Below the pieces are notes generated by a model. That model was not told where the DNA came from, did no database searches, and saw only the letters and a list, made by a program, of their open reading frames with translations. This document shows, piece after piece, positions 42,131-53,715 of a DNA stretch of 64,000 bases (its first letter is position 1; each line of letters begins with the position of its first letter). The position numbers and the translations under genes are program-made. The stretch comes from Branchiostoma floridae (lineage: Eukaryota > Chordata > Leptocardii > Amphioxiformes > Branchiostomatidae), in NCBI RefSeq assembly GCF_000003815.2, contig NC_049988.1, positions 18,340,518-18,404,517 on the forward strand, given 5' to 3'.

Positions 42131-42302
42131 CCTACGTAAAAGAGCATGCAGATCCTCATATATATTTTTCAATAACTTATAAAAATGGCAGGTTTCACAG
42201 TTTAAATGATCCTTGGCTTCCAAAAATTCCAATTGAATTGAATTTTGCCTTTTCCTTGGCGATGCCCCAACCAGACTCATGGCGAATGTCAAGGCCTACT
42301 GT

Positions 42303-42456
42303 ACAGGCTTTTCATTGACGTCCTACTAATCATAATTTGAATCCTCGGACGACCATGTTGGCAGGTAATTGAATTAAGCAGTAGCATCTTCGTGTGGTTT
42401 ACAGACGTATGCTGTAATCCAACATGGCGCAGGTGATGTCAAATGAAAACCTGTAT
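42303..42456. mobile_element. MITE with ACAGGCTTTTCATTGAC ends
   Basis: The left end ACAGGCTTTTCATTGACGTC and the right end, reverse complemented, ACAGGTTTTCATTTGACATC match in inverted orientation. CCATGTTGG recurs inverted inside. About 154 bp, flanked by T/A-rich sequence. Confidence 0.55.
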
Positions 42457-43960
42457 AGATACACCTCCCCATACATATATAATATATAAACTCACACCCC
42501 TACCTCAAATACACACACATCTGCACTCACAATGACATGGACAAATAAAGCTGAAGACATGGTAAGAGGAACAAGAGATGTTTATACTTTTAAAACTTAA
42601 GTTCTGTAAAATGGTCGTAAGAGACTCCCTCGAAATCCAACATTCAGGTTTTAGACAAATGATGACCTTGGTGAGAAATAGTTCCCAGATTACATAATAC
42701 TACTACCAGAGCTTCTTTTCTTCCCTCAAACAAAAACGTCTCCAACACGACTCAGAAAAGTGCCACATCTCCCGCTGTGTCTCGACCTTGTACATGTTCT
42801 AATCTCCCGTCTTCAAGGTCGGATCTGTTGTTGGCAACCAGAATATCTGACCTCTCCAGTCCGTCTCTAATCACCTCAAGGAAGAAGAAATCTTATTAGT
42901 CTGAACAGATGGAACATAATGAGACACTTAAAGAATGTCTTTAAGACGACAGCTGTCACGTCTTGGAGCTGCTCCTTGGAATGATTAATGAGATTATGTA
43001 AGAAAACTGCCCTAAGAGGTCTGAATGTTCCTTTCAATGCCGTGAGACAGGGCTGAGCAAGGTCACAGCATCAGGGCTGACCTTGACCTTGTTGCCGTGG
43101 CAACTAAGTCTGTGACCTTAGAAAACTTCTCTGTTGAGACTAGAATCCTTCAGCTGGGTCCTATGTTTAAACAACTTGGAATACGTCATGATTGGTTGTG
43201 CACTGTGGAGAGACGCAGCTCTTTGACATCCACATTATCCAGTATATTAGATATATACAGTTGCTTACTAGCAAGATTAAGTATTGGGTATCAATTTGAC
43301 TAGAATAAACATAATGAATAAATGACTTACTCAAGACTGAAAAATTGTGATGAAACTCAAGTCAAAAGTTCATTTTGTCTACAAACAAAAAGTCAGGTAT
43401 TCAAGATTTCTTTACAAACATATTATGAAGTCTACATATTATGAGGCTTTAGCTGACCAAGAAGGGTCGAAGAGCAATAGCTATTGATGTGAAACAATCA
43501 TTCGAAATTGCTGCACGTGTAACAGTGGTAGGAATGATTGCTGGGCAGTGCTTTTGATCCAAGCAGGAAATAGTTTTGTCCCTTCCCCTGTGGAATCCAA
43601 TAGGGTGAGTAAATTGCAGAAGTTTGACTTAAACTGATACTCAAGTCAAAGACACATGGAATTGAATGTTAGGTAGCAAAAGATGAGAACTTAGCAAAAG
43701 TAATGCTTGAGAGGATTTTATGCAGTGAAATATGTACTACTAGCTTGGTCCCAACTGATACACATCAATAGATGATGATGATGATGAAGAAGTATTGACA
43801 AGTCATTGTCACAAGGATTTGGATGGGAAGTCCTCCAAGCAGAGAGGATCATGGGATTTCCTCCTCAGCGTTGCCCAACATCCCGTCGCTTCCTCTAAGT
43901 ATAGGAAACAGCGCCGCTGTGGTCTTCCTCTTACTCAGCTCAACATGAGTCAAAGAGTCG
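42457..43960. other. Noncoding, no gene recognised
   Basis: No exon with splice sites and coding character on either strand and no clear repeat family. Confidence 0.4.
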
Positions 43961-44235
43961 ACTTGGAGGTCATGAGTTTGAATCCAGCTAGCCAGACTTA
44001 CATGCATGCTACTGGAAGGGGTTGCCATCCCTTGAATTTTTCCTTTTTTTGCATTTAAGCTGAGGTCCTTTCTTTGAGGAGAACCATACCTTTAATATGA
44101 ATTGCAAAACATGACTGTAGTACTAGTAGTATGCTTGCTATAGGGTTCAACTACCCTGTTTGGTGGACATGGAGGTTGGGTGTTCGAATCTTGCTCAGAC
44201 TTGTATGCAACTAGAAGGGTTGTCATTGTTTTTTG
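43960..44235 (+). mobile_element. tRNA-derived SINE fragments
   Basis: Two pieces: about 43960-44040 has GAGTTTGAATCCAGC and TACTGGAAGGGGTTGCCATCC; about 44140-44230 has GTGTTCGAATCTTGC and AACTAGAAGGGTTGTCATTG. Both share a box B-like core and the ACTGGAAGGGTTGCCATCC body found also at 59760 and 59875. Confidence 0.5.
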
Positions 44236-45315
44236 ATGTGTTGCAATATAAATATGGTAAGGTTCATCAGTTTGTGTTGGGTTGATGTATAAGAGTCTTT
44301 TTAGTGCACATGTAGAACTCAACTTGCGACTGTAGAACTAAGACTAGGAGTGAACATAGACTAACCAGGATCTCCCATAGGTTAATCACCTAGGAATCAG
44401 TACCCAAACAAATAGAATGTAACCCAAACATGTAAGCACCTTCCATTTATTGTGAACACATACAAGACTTGAGTGCCATCACGATAATTGGTAACCAAGC
44501 TTAGAGCTTACCAGACAAGATATCAAGATTTGACCCATGTTTAGCCTGGATGCCGGACTTTCCAGGGCCAACACAAGCCAACTCCTTGGCTCTTTATTTA
44601 ATAGAGTCTACTGGTGAGTTAGACCCTAATATTATTGAGATTGTCTGTCATTCAAGTGATCTCATGTTAGAAGTAGTACCAGTACTGTAGATTATTATAA
44701 GAAAACTAGTGGCCTGCCGACCTAGCCTACTCTCCAAGCAGAGGTTCGGCTCCAGTTGTTTCTTGACGTTTTTTTAGGCATTTTTGTCGGGCTTTCTATT
44801 TTATATAGTTTTCACTATTGACAGGTTTGACTGCATTGCTAACGTTGCCAAGTTTCTTGCCAAGCTATTTTTGTAAGTTTAAAAAAAGGGCCTGTTGTTC
44901 TTCCGCCAGGCAGGATGTACCACAATTGTAGCGATTCCTGTTTTTGTAACAACTGGCTTGTTTTTAACTGGTCAGGAGAATCACAGGCATGTGAAAACTA
45001 CGTGTGTGACCGTGTTTACGTCAACAAGAAAGGTTTCCCACTCAAGTGGTTGTAGGAAATAGCTGGTCCAATGTACAGTCATGAGTCCAAATAGTCACAA
45101 GTAAATGCATCCTTATTACATGTATTATATAAATAGCTTGACATGCAAAGGTTAGGTATCATAGGTTGTTCAGACTATAGCTGGTATGTTACACCTGCAA
45201 TATCATAGTATATGCCAGCCAGTCAATGAAAAAACTAATCTAAGTAAGGGACCATGAATAGCCAGTTGACCATTCTGCGTACCTACTCATCAGCAGGCAA
45301 GGTCCTCAGTTCCTG

Positions 45316-45590
45316 GAGTAGAATCTATGTTCTAAAGTTCCAGGAGTAGAACCTATGTTCTTAAGTTCCTGAAGTGGAACCTATGTTCTAAGTTCCTGGA
45401 TTTGAGTGGAACCTGTATGTTCTAAAGTTCCCAGAGTGGAACCTAATAGTATATGTTCTAATGTTCCTGGAATGGAATGGTGGAACCTATATATTCTTAA
45501 GTTTCTGTAGCAGGACCAATATACCTATTTTTGAGTGGAACCTATGCTCTAAAGTTCCTGGAGTGGAACCTACAGTATATATGTTCTAAG
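45316..45590. repeat. Minisatellite of about 30 bp
   Basis: About eight imperfect units of CTAAAGTTCCTGGAGTGGAA followed by CCTATGTT, with length variants of 28-45 bp. Confidence 0.85.
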
Positions 45591-46284
45591 AAACAGGGTC
45601 ACACCCATAACTTGTAGTGAAGTAGATCTACACAGGAAGTTGGGTTAGAAAAATAAATAGTACAGAAACTTGTCATGCCTGTAAAACTGAGTCACTCTTC
45701 CCTGCGATAAGAAGAAACAAACCAGATTTTATGGATGACTTTCTGAAATTCCGACAAGGTGAAAGACGTGGAGATGGACTAGCCTCAATCAGAGATCTTC
45801 TACTAAGTTCTAGGAGTGCTGGCATTTGTTTTCAACATGGGCCAGGTTCCCAAATGTTGGGGGAGATCATAGTCGCATAGAAATGGCATATTTTGCCCTT
45901 GTTGAAAATTGTGAATCAGTGCTCCCACAAAAAATAAACTCTGGCGCTCCTAGAAAAAAAGTGCACCAAAACAATTGTTTGACTGCTTTCATAATACTTT
46001 CAAAAAAAAAGAAAAAAAGTGCATGAAAACAACTGTATTGACTGACAGAAACTTGTCTTCACACAACTTTTCTCCCCCCACACACAATGCTGTAGGAAGT
46101 GTGTCCAACACTATCTTGGCAAGGAAACACGACCCAAGAACAAACCCCCAGTCTTCTTAAGACGTTGGTTACATCACATCTGTGGTTTCAACTTCCTGCT
46201 GGGAAGGTCAAAGCCATTGTCAGTCCAATGCCAAGTGGTTTGGAACACCCTCCCACCCAGCTGTTGCAGGCAAGCAGGCAGGCC

Positions 46285-48133
46285 TAATCTCCAAGCAGAT
46301 CCTACAATTGCATAAAATAGTACCAAACTGGCCAAGGAGTGTAGTCAGCCAAGAGATGTACATTTGCCATGTCCCCAGTAGCTAAACACACTCCTAAGCC
46401 GGCTTCACTCCTCTGCCAGCTTTCACGCTCGTACCCAGCGCCGCGAAGAAGCCATAGGTTTAGATTGTGGGCTCAACCAATACAGAAATAAAACTATATG
46501 GAATCCACATCTGTCATTTTGTTTTGCTTTATGTTTGTCTCAATTACCTTAGCAAATCGTAAGTTGTGTGACCATTCTGTGCGTCTCTATACAACGTGAG
46601 ACTGTACCCCAGTTAGCTAGCGTTTTCTACAGTTACCGAGGCGAAAACAAGACGAAAGTTTACTATTTCGGGGGTAAAATGTTGCCACAATGGTGATACG
46701 TTATATCAAAGGGAACTTTAAAATGTACCTAATTTGGTGGCGTTGCGAGAGTGTTAGATTACCCCTCTAGATTGCCGAGAGGGGAGTTATGTCACGGAAG
46801 GGAGTTTGCTACGGTCAGCGCGTTTCTCCTTCCCAGGTTTATATCGCTTCCCCCAGCATGCTTTGCGCGGAAAAGTTACACTCGTACCCAGGTTACCCAG
46901 GACACAAAGACTTGGTAAACACGAAAAGGCGCCCCGCTATGCTCAGTGGGCCCGGGGCGTGGATCTAATTAACCCTCTCAGCACGAGAAGCCACTATCAT
47001 GGCTTTCCCATAGGACACGAGAAGCCACGATCGTGGCTTCAGGTTTAATTCCGGCGGGAAATTCAAACTGACTACTGTGAAATGGGAAATTTGGCATAGT
47101 CTGCCAATCAGGATGCTTGTATCTTTGACCAACCAGAAGGGATCTAGCATTTGAGCCCTGTTTCTGAGGCCTCCAGCGTGTGTTTTGGCTTCAGTTTTCT
47201 ACAGGTTTATTTAGTAAATTTTGCAGAAATGGAGACAGTTTGGTGGATAAATTTGTTGGAGGCTTACAGGAGTGATGACAGGGAAATCCTTGAGGGACAG
47301 CAAGGCAAACACCCAGCTGTTTTTGTTGAGATCAAATGAGCTGATATCACCGTGTCTAATGAGTTCTACATGCATGCTTCCTTGTTGTTTTTCTTGGGGC
47401 AGAAGGAGGTCCAGGTCAGGTCAGATAGGTCACTGGTCCAAATTGACATTTTATATACTCTGATACCTGTCTCTCTACCCAAGTCATAGTAAATGGATTT
47501 ATTTGACTCCCTGATATGTGGAGAACATCCAGAAAAAATAATTTGCCATTTAGCACAAGGCATATTCATTATTTTAATAGTACAACTACAGGTGTGGGGA
47601 GGGGGGCACAACTGTTTATTGGGGTAACATTTGTTTGTCAACACTGAACTTATTTGAAATCATGCTTTGATTTTTAGTTTTTGGTCATTCTAACAGCATA
47701 CCAGCATTGTGTATATATGGTTGAGAATTTCTACATAGTTTTATGATAAATGACACAAAAAACTCAGCCCCTAGCCAAATGTTTTCTTTTGTGAAACTTT
47801 TTTTGGGAGTGATGCAATGTGTTTTTGAGTGGTTTCCATGACGATTGCTGTCCTCAGATTGATGGTATGATATTTATTTTGCTTGTTTTGGAAAGGCCAT
47901 TCTGTGAGCTTTCCAGCAATATATAGTTTTGCTAATCTACTCCTTACATAACTGCTGTAATAATAATACACAAAAAGTACTAATTGACACCTGTATAGAC
48001 TGAAATTATATGTCGTATATGGTATACAGGAAAAAAATTTATGACGTGTTGAGAGGGTTAAAGGACGCTGTGGAGGAGCGTGGCCAGCTTTAGATACTAT
48101 CTTATGCTACCGTAGGGTCTGCTTGGAGATTAA
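46285..48133. mobile_element. hAT-like element carrying a nested insertion
   Basis: Ends TAATCTCCAAGCAGATCCTA and, inverted at the right, TAATCTCCAAGCAGACCCTA. Flanked by identical 8-bp GGCAGGCC at 46277-46284 and 48134-48141. Same family as the 270-bp MITE at 31493-31762, sharing the TTTAGATACTATCTTATGCT right end. Without the nested element it is about 0.76 kb. No transposase frame recognised. Confidence 0.8.
46973..48057. mobile_element. piggyBac-like nonautonomous element
   Basis: 1085 bp between TTAA at 46969-46972 and 48058-48061. The termini are CCCTCTCAGCACG and, inverted, CCCTCTCAACACG. A 5'-CCC end with a TTAA target is the piggyBac signature. GAAGCCACGATCGTGGCTTC (47021-47040) is a perfect subterminal palindrome. 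No transposase frame is recognisable. It is nested in the hAT-like element 46285-48133. Confidence 0.8.
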
Positions 48134-48239
48134 GGCAGGCCAGGTTTGGTTTGGTTTGGTTTGATATGGATCTCCATTGGTGACTGATTCTGACGGAGTC
48201 TGGGTGATTTGTAGTGAATCACAAACTTAAGACAGAAGG

Positions 48240-48560
48240 ATTTGCACCATCACACACCAGGGCATGCCCCTAACTCTCTTTTTCAAAAGGTGTGGTGGGT
48301 TCTTTCATGTGCGTGAGGTGTGGCTCTCCCCAAATGTGGGATCTCCATTTAACGTCGTATCCAAGGGACGGCCCTAGCCAAAGCTGGGTGCTCATTTTTT
48401 ACCTGAGTGAAGTTAGGAAAGTGCCTTTCCCAAGAGCACAAGATCGGTGACATGGCAGGTTTCGAACCCAGGACCTCTTGGGCCTGAGCCCAAAGTGCTG
48501 GTGTTCCCAGGCCAAGACTGACACACTGCATGTAAACACAGGAAGTCTCAACCACTGTCA
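48240..48560 (-). mobile_element. tRNA-derived SINE
   Basis: On the minus strand a head with box B-like CTGGGTTCGAAACCTGCC (about 48447-48464) is followed by a body with GACGTTAAATGGAGATCCCA and AAAGAACCCACCACACC. The same body appears as fragments at about 39832-39862 and 59145-59190. Confidence 0.65.
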
Positions 48561-49690
48561 TCTCCTTCCATCAAAAATGGATAGCCAACATCTGTACCAT
48601 TTACAATACACATTCTTAAGGATGTAAGAGTTACCTTGCGCAACAGAGGGCTCGAAATTGGAATGCAATTAAAGTGCCAGTTAAATCCTTGAAAATCCTT
48701 CTTTTCTGTGAAAATTTTTGCCCAATCTGGAGACTTTTCGGGTAAGGAAAGGATAAAGGTTTCCCATTTTGGTCAAGATTTGTTCAGTTCACCACTCTAG
48801 TTGACGCAAGGAGAGATTTAAGTGTTTGGGTCCTGCAGATTCTTTGAAGAGCTTGATTTTCTATTGGAAACTCCCTCTCCCAGTATGAGAGAATAGCCCA
48901 TGTTCAAAATCACAAACCAGCTCCACCCATACATTAAAAAAGCCTGTGCTGCTAGAAGCCTGCAAGCGAGGCCCATGTTCATATAAATAATCACAACAAG
49001 TTGAACTTCTTGATTTCCAAGTGTGTGTGCAGTTGTCTGTAAACTGTTTCGACCCTCATGTACCCTGCCTCATAATCAGATCTGACAAACTTAACTGATC
49101 ACGGGGTCAAAAGTCACAAAGAAAGGGAATCAGGCTTGCTTGGGTCTTGTGTACCAAACAAAGCTTCACAGAATAGAATTTATCCTCAAATAATGTTATC
49201 AGACATCGTATTTCCTGCAAACCTGCCAACTGGCATCACTCAGATGAAGTCAGATTTCAGGCTGGAAGAGTTAAAGTTAAACTCTTTGTATGTTTAGGCT
49301 CCGCCAATTTTGTTAGTTGGTTCTTGGTACGTCCGCTCCCATTTTTCATTGCATAAAGGCCAACTAATGAGCTTGGAAAACGTTCTGATTTTGACCTGCT
49401 AAGTCTGGTTGGAGATGACCTTGATATATTACCTTGCACCAGGAATGAAACAGGAATGATACAGGAAGAGCCCCTCTTGTTCCCTGTCCTTCATCAGCGA
49501 TCCTGACAGCTGTTATCATGACTCTCCAAGCAGAGGTTTGGTTCTGGCTGTTTTTGACACACTTTTAGTATTGAGCCAGCGGTCACTACCAGGATGGTGG
49601 TACTCCGGCTATGAGGAACCAGGAATGATACAGGAAGAGACCGTCTTGTTCCCCGTGCACCAGGAGCGCTCCTGACAGCTGTTATCATGA

Positions 49691-49867
49691 CTCTCCAAGC
49701 AGAGGTTTGGTTCTGGCTGTTTTTAAAGTTATTATGGACATCTTTATAGGACATTCTATTTTGTGCTGTAGTTCTTTGTTTGGTTGGTGCATGTGAAGAA
49801 TAGAACACAAAAATGCTTAAAGTAAAACAAGTAAAAAACTGCTGAAGCCAAACCTCTGCTTGGAGAG
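49691..49867. mobile_element. CTCTCCAAGCAGAGG foldback element
   Basis: 177 bp; CTCTCCAAGCAGAGGTTTGG at the left pairs with CCAAACCTCTGCTTGGAGAG at the right. A partial copy begins at about 49520. Confidence 0.7.
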
Positions 49868-50440
49868 TAAAATTGATATTTGTCATGGTTTTCATTCCAT
49901 AAAGGCATAATAAGGAAATTATCTGAATGAGCTTGGCAAAGGTTGCAACTTTGCCTTGGTTTGGTTGGAGAAGTCCTTGATACATCATCCTGTACCTGAT
50001 CTATAAGGAACCAGGAATGATACAGGAACTTCTGAGGAAGAGACCCCCTTGTTCCCTGTCCATCACCAGCGCTCCTGACAGCTGTTATCACCACCTCAGG
50101 TCTCCGCCCTGGCCTGGAGTCTCCAGTCTAGACTTACCACTTCACAAGCACTTGTTTGGACTACTGTGAACTGCTCCTGATACCAGTTAGACTTTAGGGA
50201 CTGTTAACCTCTCCCTACATGTATGTTTTCTACTCTAACTCACTAGTAAACTACTTCTGATACCAGCTACACCCAGTGACTGCTAACCCCACTCTACATG
50301 TATGTTTTCTACTCAAAATTCAAACTGACAATGTTGGATAGGGACCTTCGGGAGCAGACCACAGCGAACATGGCTGGACTCCAGACAAAAAAAAGCAGTA
50401 ACTACAGAGGAGACTACTTCACAAGCACTTGTTTGGACTA

Positions 50441-50592
50441 CTCTTCAAGCAGAGGTCGATGGGGAAAATCGTGACCTTTTTCTTATATGCCGTCTTTTTC
50501 TCTCAGGTCACCCTACCACTAGATAGCTGACAGAAAAAGATGGCATATAAGAAAAAGGTCACAATATTCCCTATCAACCTCTGCTTGGAGAG
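50441..50592. mobile_element. CTCTTCAAGCAGAGG foldback element, different interior
   Basis: 152 bp flanked by TA. Arms hold GTGACCTTTTTCTTATATGC and the inverted GCATATAAGAAAAAGGTCAC. A diverged relative with the same core is at about 61316-61445. Confidence 0.75.
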
Positions 50593-50633
50593 TAATCGTA
50601 AACTACTTATGAGATTGACACCAGCTACTCTCA

Positions 50634-50830
50634 AAGCAGAGGTTTAGCCTGGATACCATACCCCAACCTCAAATATCTTTCGTGTTTCGTTCTGCACGAT
50701 AGATACTTGAGATCGGGCTGGGGTTTGGATACCAGGCTAAGCAGAGGTTAGGCTCCGTTTTTTTTTTTTAAACTTTTTTTAGAAGTTGTTTTTATGGGGC
50801 TCTCTATTTTGTACTCTTTCTTAATGCCTC
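50634..50830. mobile_element. AAGCAGAGGTT element split by a GCCTGG MITE
   Basis: A GCCTGGATACC...GGATACCAGGC foldback (50647-50737, TA on both sides) sits between AAGCAGAGGTTTA and TAAGCAGAGGTTA, so about 11 bp of host element are duplicated around it. The right side continues with the GGGGCTCTCTATTTTGTACT interior of the family. Confidence 0.65.
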
Positions 50831-51359
50831 GCCGTCGGTCCGCAAGTACAATACAATGTGGACACTAGGCAGCTACCTAGCTGATATGTGACAATAGTTA
50901 TTAACACAAAATGCTACTAACTGTATCTATTTTTTATGGCATCTAAATTCAATGAAACAGTTTTGCTACATCAAGGAGGTCTTTCAACCTCCTTTACTAC
51001 ATGTAGTCCTCCCCTTCATCTGTCAGTCATTAATCCAGTGTTTTTATGTGATCCCCCCTCAGCGGGGGTGTGAACTCATTCCTGTACATGTGGGGGGAGG
51101 GGGGAGTGCCCAAATATGTGCTGAGAGAGGGTTAACCTTCAGTGGGAAGGTCAGGCTGAATTTTCTACCACTTGCTTTGGTTGTTAGGGGATCATATTTT
51201 GTCAGGGGATTTTGTGAGGATGATGAATGTAAATGTTAGTGGATACATGGGGGGTTACAAATCCTTGGTCCAAAAGCGATGTTAGAATTCAGTCCCTTGT
51301 TCAAGTTGTTGTATTGGGGACTCTCACATGTCAGACCTCTGCTCAACATAACCCAACTA

Positions 51360-51472
51360 CTCAAGTAGAGGTTGAGTCGCATAGATGTAGTAGTAGCTCC
51401 TCCTACGAGGAGCGCCAGTGTAATTTTTCTGACTACTACTTTATCTACGCGACTCAACCTCTGCTTGGAGAG
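51360..51472. mobile_element. CTCAAGTAGAGG foldback element, third interior
   Basis: 113 bp; GTTGAGTCGCATAGATGTAG pairs with the inverted CTACGCGACTCAAC. Ends CTCTGCTTGGAGAG. Flanks AACCCAAC and ATCCCAAC (outside TA.C...G.TA) resemble an 8-bp duplication with one change. Confidence 0.7.
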
Positions 51473-52171
51473 TAATCCCAACTGCCTTTGGGAGAAAGAG
51501 ATTTTCTGCTCTTTGCAGTTGAAGTTTTAGAGCCCTTTTACTTTGTAATGCAGTCTTTTGTGTTGGTATTTAATTTTAGGGTGATCATGAAAAATGTTAG
51601 TAAATACATAGAGGGAACTAATCCTTAGATGTGTTAAAGTGATCATGTCAAGCCTTTGATCTTGTGTAAGGAGGATCTCAGGCGTCATACAGCCTTTAGG
51701 GAAAAGGATGTGCCGAATTTTTCACTGTTTATTTGCTTTCGTTTCCTTTTGCTTCCTCACCTTTTTTGTTGTGGTATTTTTTCAGGAGATTATTTTAGGA
51801 TGCCGACATGTGTAAATGTTAGTAGATACATATATGGGTGACTAATCTTTATAAATGTTAGTAGTAGATACATATATAGAGGGACTAATCTTTATAAATG
51901 TTAGTACATACATAGGGAGACTAATCCTCTACCAAGCTTTAGATTTTTTCCCACCATACACATTGGAAGCCCATGACACAGAGATATTTTTGACATTTTA
52001 ATTTACTAGTATCAATTTTATGTTTAGGAGGTTCAGATTATTGGGATGGACAGGGTGAAATTTTCGTCCATCCCAACAAGAAAATTTCCATCCAAGGAAT
52101 GGAGGGACCCAGTCCTGGAGACAGACATGGTGTAGATGTTTTTCTTCCTTGTTTAGCTTCTTGGCTTTTCT

Positions 52172-52450
52172 TTATAATAATAATAATAATAATAATAATA
52201 TCGGGTGTATTTGCAGCCAGTGCCATAGGCAGGTACCCAATGTGTTGAGTAATGAGGCTGATTAACGTGGTCGAGGCACCTCCTCGAGCACGGGACCCCC
52301 GTTTTACGTCCCTCCCGGAAGACGATTTCGTTGAAAGCTTCGTGAGGCTACAGCAATCCGGACGTCCTTGGTTGGTCCCCCATCCAAGCACTGTCCGGAC
52401 CGCGCGTTGCTTAACTTCCGAGATCGAGGGATCGGGTGTACCAACGCGCC
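52172..52450 (-). mobile_element. 5S rRNA-derived SINE (SINE3 type)
   Basis: The minus-strand head reads GATCTCGGAAGTTAAGCAAC (box A/IE region of 5S) and later CAGTGCTTGGATGGGGGACC (box C), in 5S order and spacing, so the internal pol III promoter is visible. An unrelated body includes GGGACGTAAAACGGGGGTCC, and a (TTA)n tail lies at 52172-52201. The 5S-like part is too short and diverged to be a functional 5S gene. Confidence 0.75.
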
Positions 52451-52930
52451 ACTTTAGAAAATGTTCCTTTGTTACAAAAACCTCTCACACTCCCATTTTA
52501 TCTATTCTATTTACCCATGTTGCTGCTACCCAGGGTTTCTTTCTGTCTTGCAAATTTTACGCATAATGATTCATTTGTTCAGGCCAATAGGCTTTGGACT
52601 GAATAGCTATGTTTGAAATTGTTGTGCAGGAACAAGAGCATCGTCTTTGGTCAGGTAAAACTGGATAATTACAGTTTAGACTGTTTTTATATGGTTGGTT
52701 AGAGGGGTCCAAATAGAGGAAAGGAGTCCTGAGTCAAGAGACAAGTTGGACACAGTGAAGTTTGGTTTTCCTCAAGGAACACTGAATAAACAGTGCAACA
52801 GGCTACTGTCAGTAGATGACAAACTGATGAGAAACTAATGGCAGTAGTGGCAAGCAGTTGTCAGCAAAACCCAAGACAGAGATTCCTTCCTTCTTCAAAC
52901 TGAGTAGCCTGGGGTAACATCCTCTGTAGC
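52451..52930. other. Noncoding, no gene recognised
   Basis: No supported exon, RNA gene or clear repeat. Confidence 0.45.
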
Positions 52931-53136
52931 AAGGAGGTTAAAAAGAATTCCTTTTTTTCAACCTCCTTGTCTGTAGTAACCTATAGCTCAATGTTTTTGC
53001 TTGCTACAGATACAGACAACAGATTCTGGATACACTGTATAGGGAAAGGAAAGTCTGTTCCTTTCCATCTCCTTTTTACTTTTCTAGTTTACATGAGAGC
53101 AGTGAGGTTAAGAAAAGGTGATTTTTTAACCTCCTT
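52931..53136. repeat. AAGGAGGTT hairpins
   Basis: CAAGGAGGTTAAAA...TTCAACCTCCTTG (52931-52969) and GAGGTTAAG...TTAACCTCCTTGA (53103-53134). The same stem recurs at about 50973-50998 and within the array at 54990-55690. Confidence 0.7.
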
Positions 53137-53715
53137 GATGAGAGAGGTTCATCAATTGAAGCTTTACAAGATTAGGGTCTAATGGTAAACTTCACAACAA
53201 GGTGTGAATTGTCTTTGAACACTTGTTCATCAATTGAAGCCATGTGAGATTATCTACCAAATGGTTATCTTTGCAACACGGTGTGAATTGTCTTTGAATA
53301 GTGCTCATCAATTGAAGCCATGCAAGATTATCTACCAAATGGTAAATTTGACAACAAGGTGTGAATTGCCTCTGAATAGTTTTCAGTAAATGGAAGCTCT
53401 ACAAGTTTAGCTACCAAATAGTTATCATTGCAACAAGGTGTTAACTGTCTCTGAATAGTATTCATCAACTGAACTGAACAAGATGATAAACCAAATGGTA
53501 AACGTAACAACAAGGTGTGAATATATTGTCTCTGAATAGTGTTCATCAATTGAAGCCATGCGAGATTATCTACCAAATGGTAAACTTCACAACAAGGTGT
53601 GAATTGTCTCTGAGTAGTGTTCATCAATTGAAGCCATGCGAGATTACTAGTATCTACCAAATGGCAAGCATTACAGCAAGGTGTGAATTGTCTCTGAATA
53701 GTGTTACAAGTGGGT
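53137..53715. repeat. Minisatellite of about 75-80 bp
   Basis: Seven imperfect units of TTCATCAATTGAAGCCATGC, then TATCTACCAAATGGTAAAC, then AACAAGGTGTGAATTGTCTC. The 130-codon minus-strand frame at 53328-53720 is a repeat artefact. Confidence 0.9.

Noticed and set aside
45725-45885. Open frame containing FMDDFLKFRQGERRGDG as a possible exon of the signal-peptide gene
   Set aside because: The phase would fit, but the would-be acceptor has a purine-rich tract and the donor is weak; no homology recognised.
46806-47048. 80-codon ORF crossing 46970
   Set aside because: It spans the junction between the hAT-like host and the piggyBac-like insert, so it is a chance fusion.
52320-52450. Functional 5S rRNA gene
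   Set aside because: Only the box A to box C region matches, with many differences, and it is fused to a SINE body and a (TTA)n tail.
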